Translations under genes and position numbers: made by a program
Assembly: GCA_015522885.1 (NCBI GenBank)
Contig: WALJ01000006.1
Location: 1-5,735, forward strand
DNA length: 5,735 bases
DNA from: Thermoplasmata archaeon
GTDB taxonomy: Archaea > Thermoplasmatota > Thermoplasmata > WALJ01
Reading direction: 5' to 3'
Part shown: positions 5,147 through 5,735 of the stretch, piece after piece
Layout: the number at the start of each line of letters is the position of its first letter
Numbering within the stretch: position 1 is the stretch's first letter
The notes under the pieces: generated by a model
Told to the model about the DNA's origin: nothing
Seen by the model: the letters and a program-made list of their open reading frames with translations, nothing else
Database searches by the model: none

Positions 5147-5635
5147 ATGAAAGGAAGCTTCGGAAGGGCCGTACTTCTGACCCTGATTCTAAGCGCCATA
5201 ATGCTTTCACAGACCGCACAGGTCCTTGCAGAAAACCCGCAGACCTGGATGGATCCCGAAAAGCCGAGCGATAAAGATGTGATAAGATTCTACTGCAGAG
5301 CACCCGGGGCCTATGATGTTTCTTTCAACATATGCGCAGATAACGGCACCGTGTGTTATCCCCGGCTGAATCATGGGAAGACGGACAGCGATACATGGTG
5401 GGTCGAGGTCGGGCCTCTAAAAGCCGGCACAAGGGCACATTACGAGGTTACCATAACATATCAGAACGAGACGACCGGAAACGAGAGCACCGTTAAACTC
5501 GAACCGGTGCACTTTGAGGTCGCAGGGTCTCTGACACCGCCTGCGGATAACGGCACACCGTTCCCCGGACTTTCCGCGATGCTTGCGGCTATCGTGATTT
5601 CGGCATTGGTGTGGAGGAAGGTCAGGCGTGATTAG
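5147..5635 (+). CDS. Secreted beta-sandwich protein with C-terminal membrane/sorting tail
   Basis: A 162-residue surface protein. Residues 1-28 (MKGSFGRAVLLTLILSAIML..., cleavage probably after VLA) form a Sec-type signal peptide. Residues about 30-126 look like one Ig/FnIII-like beta sandwich: the opening DPEKPSDKDVIRF and the pattern WWVEVGPLKAGTRAHYEVTITY are typical of such domains. Three cysteines (50, 63, 70) and four N-X-S/T sequons (Asn66, 107, 112, 135) suit an extracellular glycoprotein. After a Pro/Thr-rich linker the end reads PFPGLSAMLAAIVISALVWRKVRRD: Pro-Gly, a hydrophobic segment and a basic tail, resembling PGF-CTERM-type archaeosortase substrates but with PGL instead of PGF, so it may simply be a membrane anchor. 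ATG 5147 is preferred over an upstream ATG at 5042, which would bury the signal peptide and ignore the promoter. The overlapping redoxin gene suggests a shared extracellular task. I do not recognise the specific protein. Confidence 0.8.
   Translation: MKGSFGRAVLLTLILSAIMLSQTAQVLAENPQTWMDPEKPSDKDVIRFYCRAPGAYDVSFNICADNGTVCYPRLNHGKTDSDTWWVEVGPLKAGTRAHYEVTITYQNETTGNESTVKLEPVHFEVAGSLTPPADNGTPFPGLSAMLAAIVISALVWRKVRRD
5613..5617 (+). promoter_or_regulatory. Shine-Dalgarno sequence for the redoxin gene
   Basis: GGAGG, 10 bases before the GTG at 5628, lies inside the end of the upstream gene. It contrasts with the leaderless first genes of the other units: as a second gene in an operon, the redoxin gene uses a ribosome binding site. 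It decides the GTG as start. Confidence 0.5.
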
Positions 5636-5735
5636 AAAGCTCATACCCGTATTATTTATCGTAATCTTGCTGTCGGGGAGCGTTCGGGCCCTTGATAAGG
5701 CCCCTGATTTCCAGATAAAGGATGTGAACAGCGGA
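5628..5735 (+). CDS. Exported thioredoxin-fold (redoxin/TlpA-like) protein, 3' end outside window
   Basis: Only 36 residues are visible. VIRKLIPVLFIVILLSGSVRA is a Sec-type signal peptide or N-terminal anchor with no lipobox cysteine, so it is not a lipoprotein. It is followed by LDKAPDFQIKDVNSG, matching the start of AhpC/TSA and TlpA/ResA-like domains (APDFxLxDxxG), which act as thiol-disulfide reductases or peroxidases. The CxxC or peroxidatic cysteine would lie beyond the right edge, so the activity type cannot be decided. The GTG start overlaps the previous stop by 8 bases and has GGAGG upstream, indicating translational coupling with the anchored protein. The upstream protein has three cysteines and could be a partner or substrate, which is speculative. 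Confidence 0.7.
   Translation, partial: MIRKLIPVLFIVILLSGSVRALDKAPDFQIKDVNSG

Overview
The window looks archaeal, most likely from a euryarchaeon and possibly Thermoplasmatota-like. The placement is an inference from gene content and promoter style. Supporting signs are a HerA-type bipolar helicase with a HAS-barrel N-terminus, an archaeal-style AAA/DUF4143 ATPase, TATA-like boxes 23 to 35 bases upstream of start codons that have no Shine-Dalgarno sequence (leaderless transcripts), and a secreted protein ending in a Pro-Gly/transmembrane/Arg-rich tail like archaeosortase substrates.

Layout. 1-520: a GNAT acetyltransferase, cut by the left edge and broken by a -1-type frameshift near 160. 521-779: no intact gene, but a run of inverted repeats (five consecutive stems between 556 and 741, some mutually exclusive), a candidate structured RNA or the footprint of a mobile element. 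780-1152: a gene graveyard in which the last ~55 codons of an acetyl-CoA synthetase run in frame into the last ~70 codons of an MTA/SAH deaminase-type amidohydrolase, with a further frameshift in the second piece. 1204-2541 (+): an intact AAA ATPase with a DUF4143-type C-terminus, behind a promoter carrying three copies of an 8-bp motif. 2669-4159 (-): an intact HerA ATPase, convergent with the AAA gene and with its own promoter. 4160-4374: the divergent herA/glycosyltransferase promoter region. 4375-5106 (+): a family 2 glycosyltransferase with a GTG start. 5147-5635 (+): a secreted, C-terminally anchored 162-residue protein with its own promoter. 5628-5735 (+): the start of an exported thioredoxin-fold (redoxin/TlpA-like) protein that overlaps the previous gene by 8 bases and runs off the right edge.

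How the genes work together. The right part is a cell-surface module: the anchored protein and the exported redoxin are translationally coupled and probably act outside the membrane; the glycosyltransferase upstream may or may not belong to it. HerA is a DNA-end-resection motor, but its usual partner nuclease NurA is not in the window. The left part is decaying DNA in which the only intact gene is the AAA/DUF4143 ATPase. I see no CRISPR array, tRNA, rRNA or transposase gene. The least explained item is the stem-rich stretch 556-741; the clearest rearrangement is the Acs/MtaD junction near 942-950.
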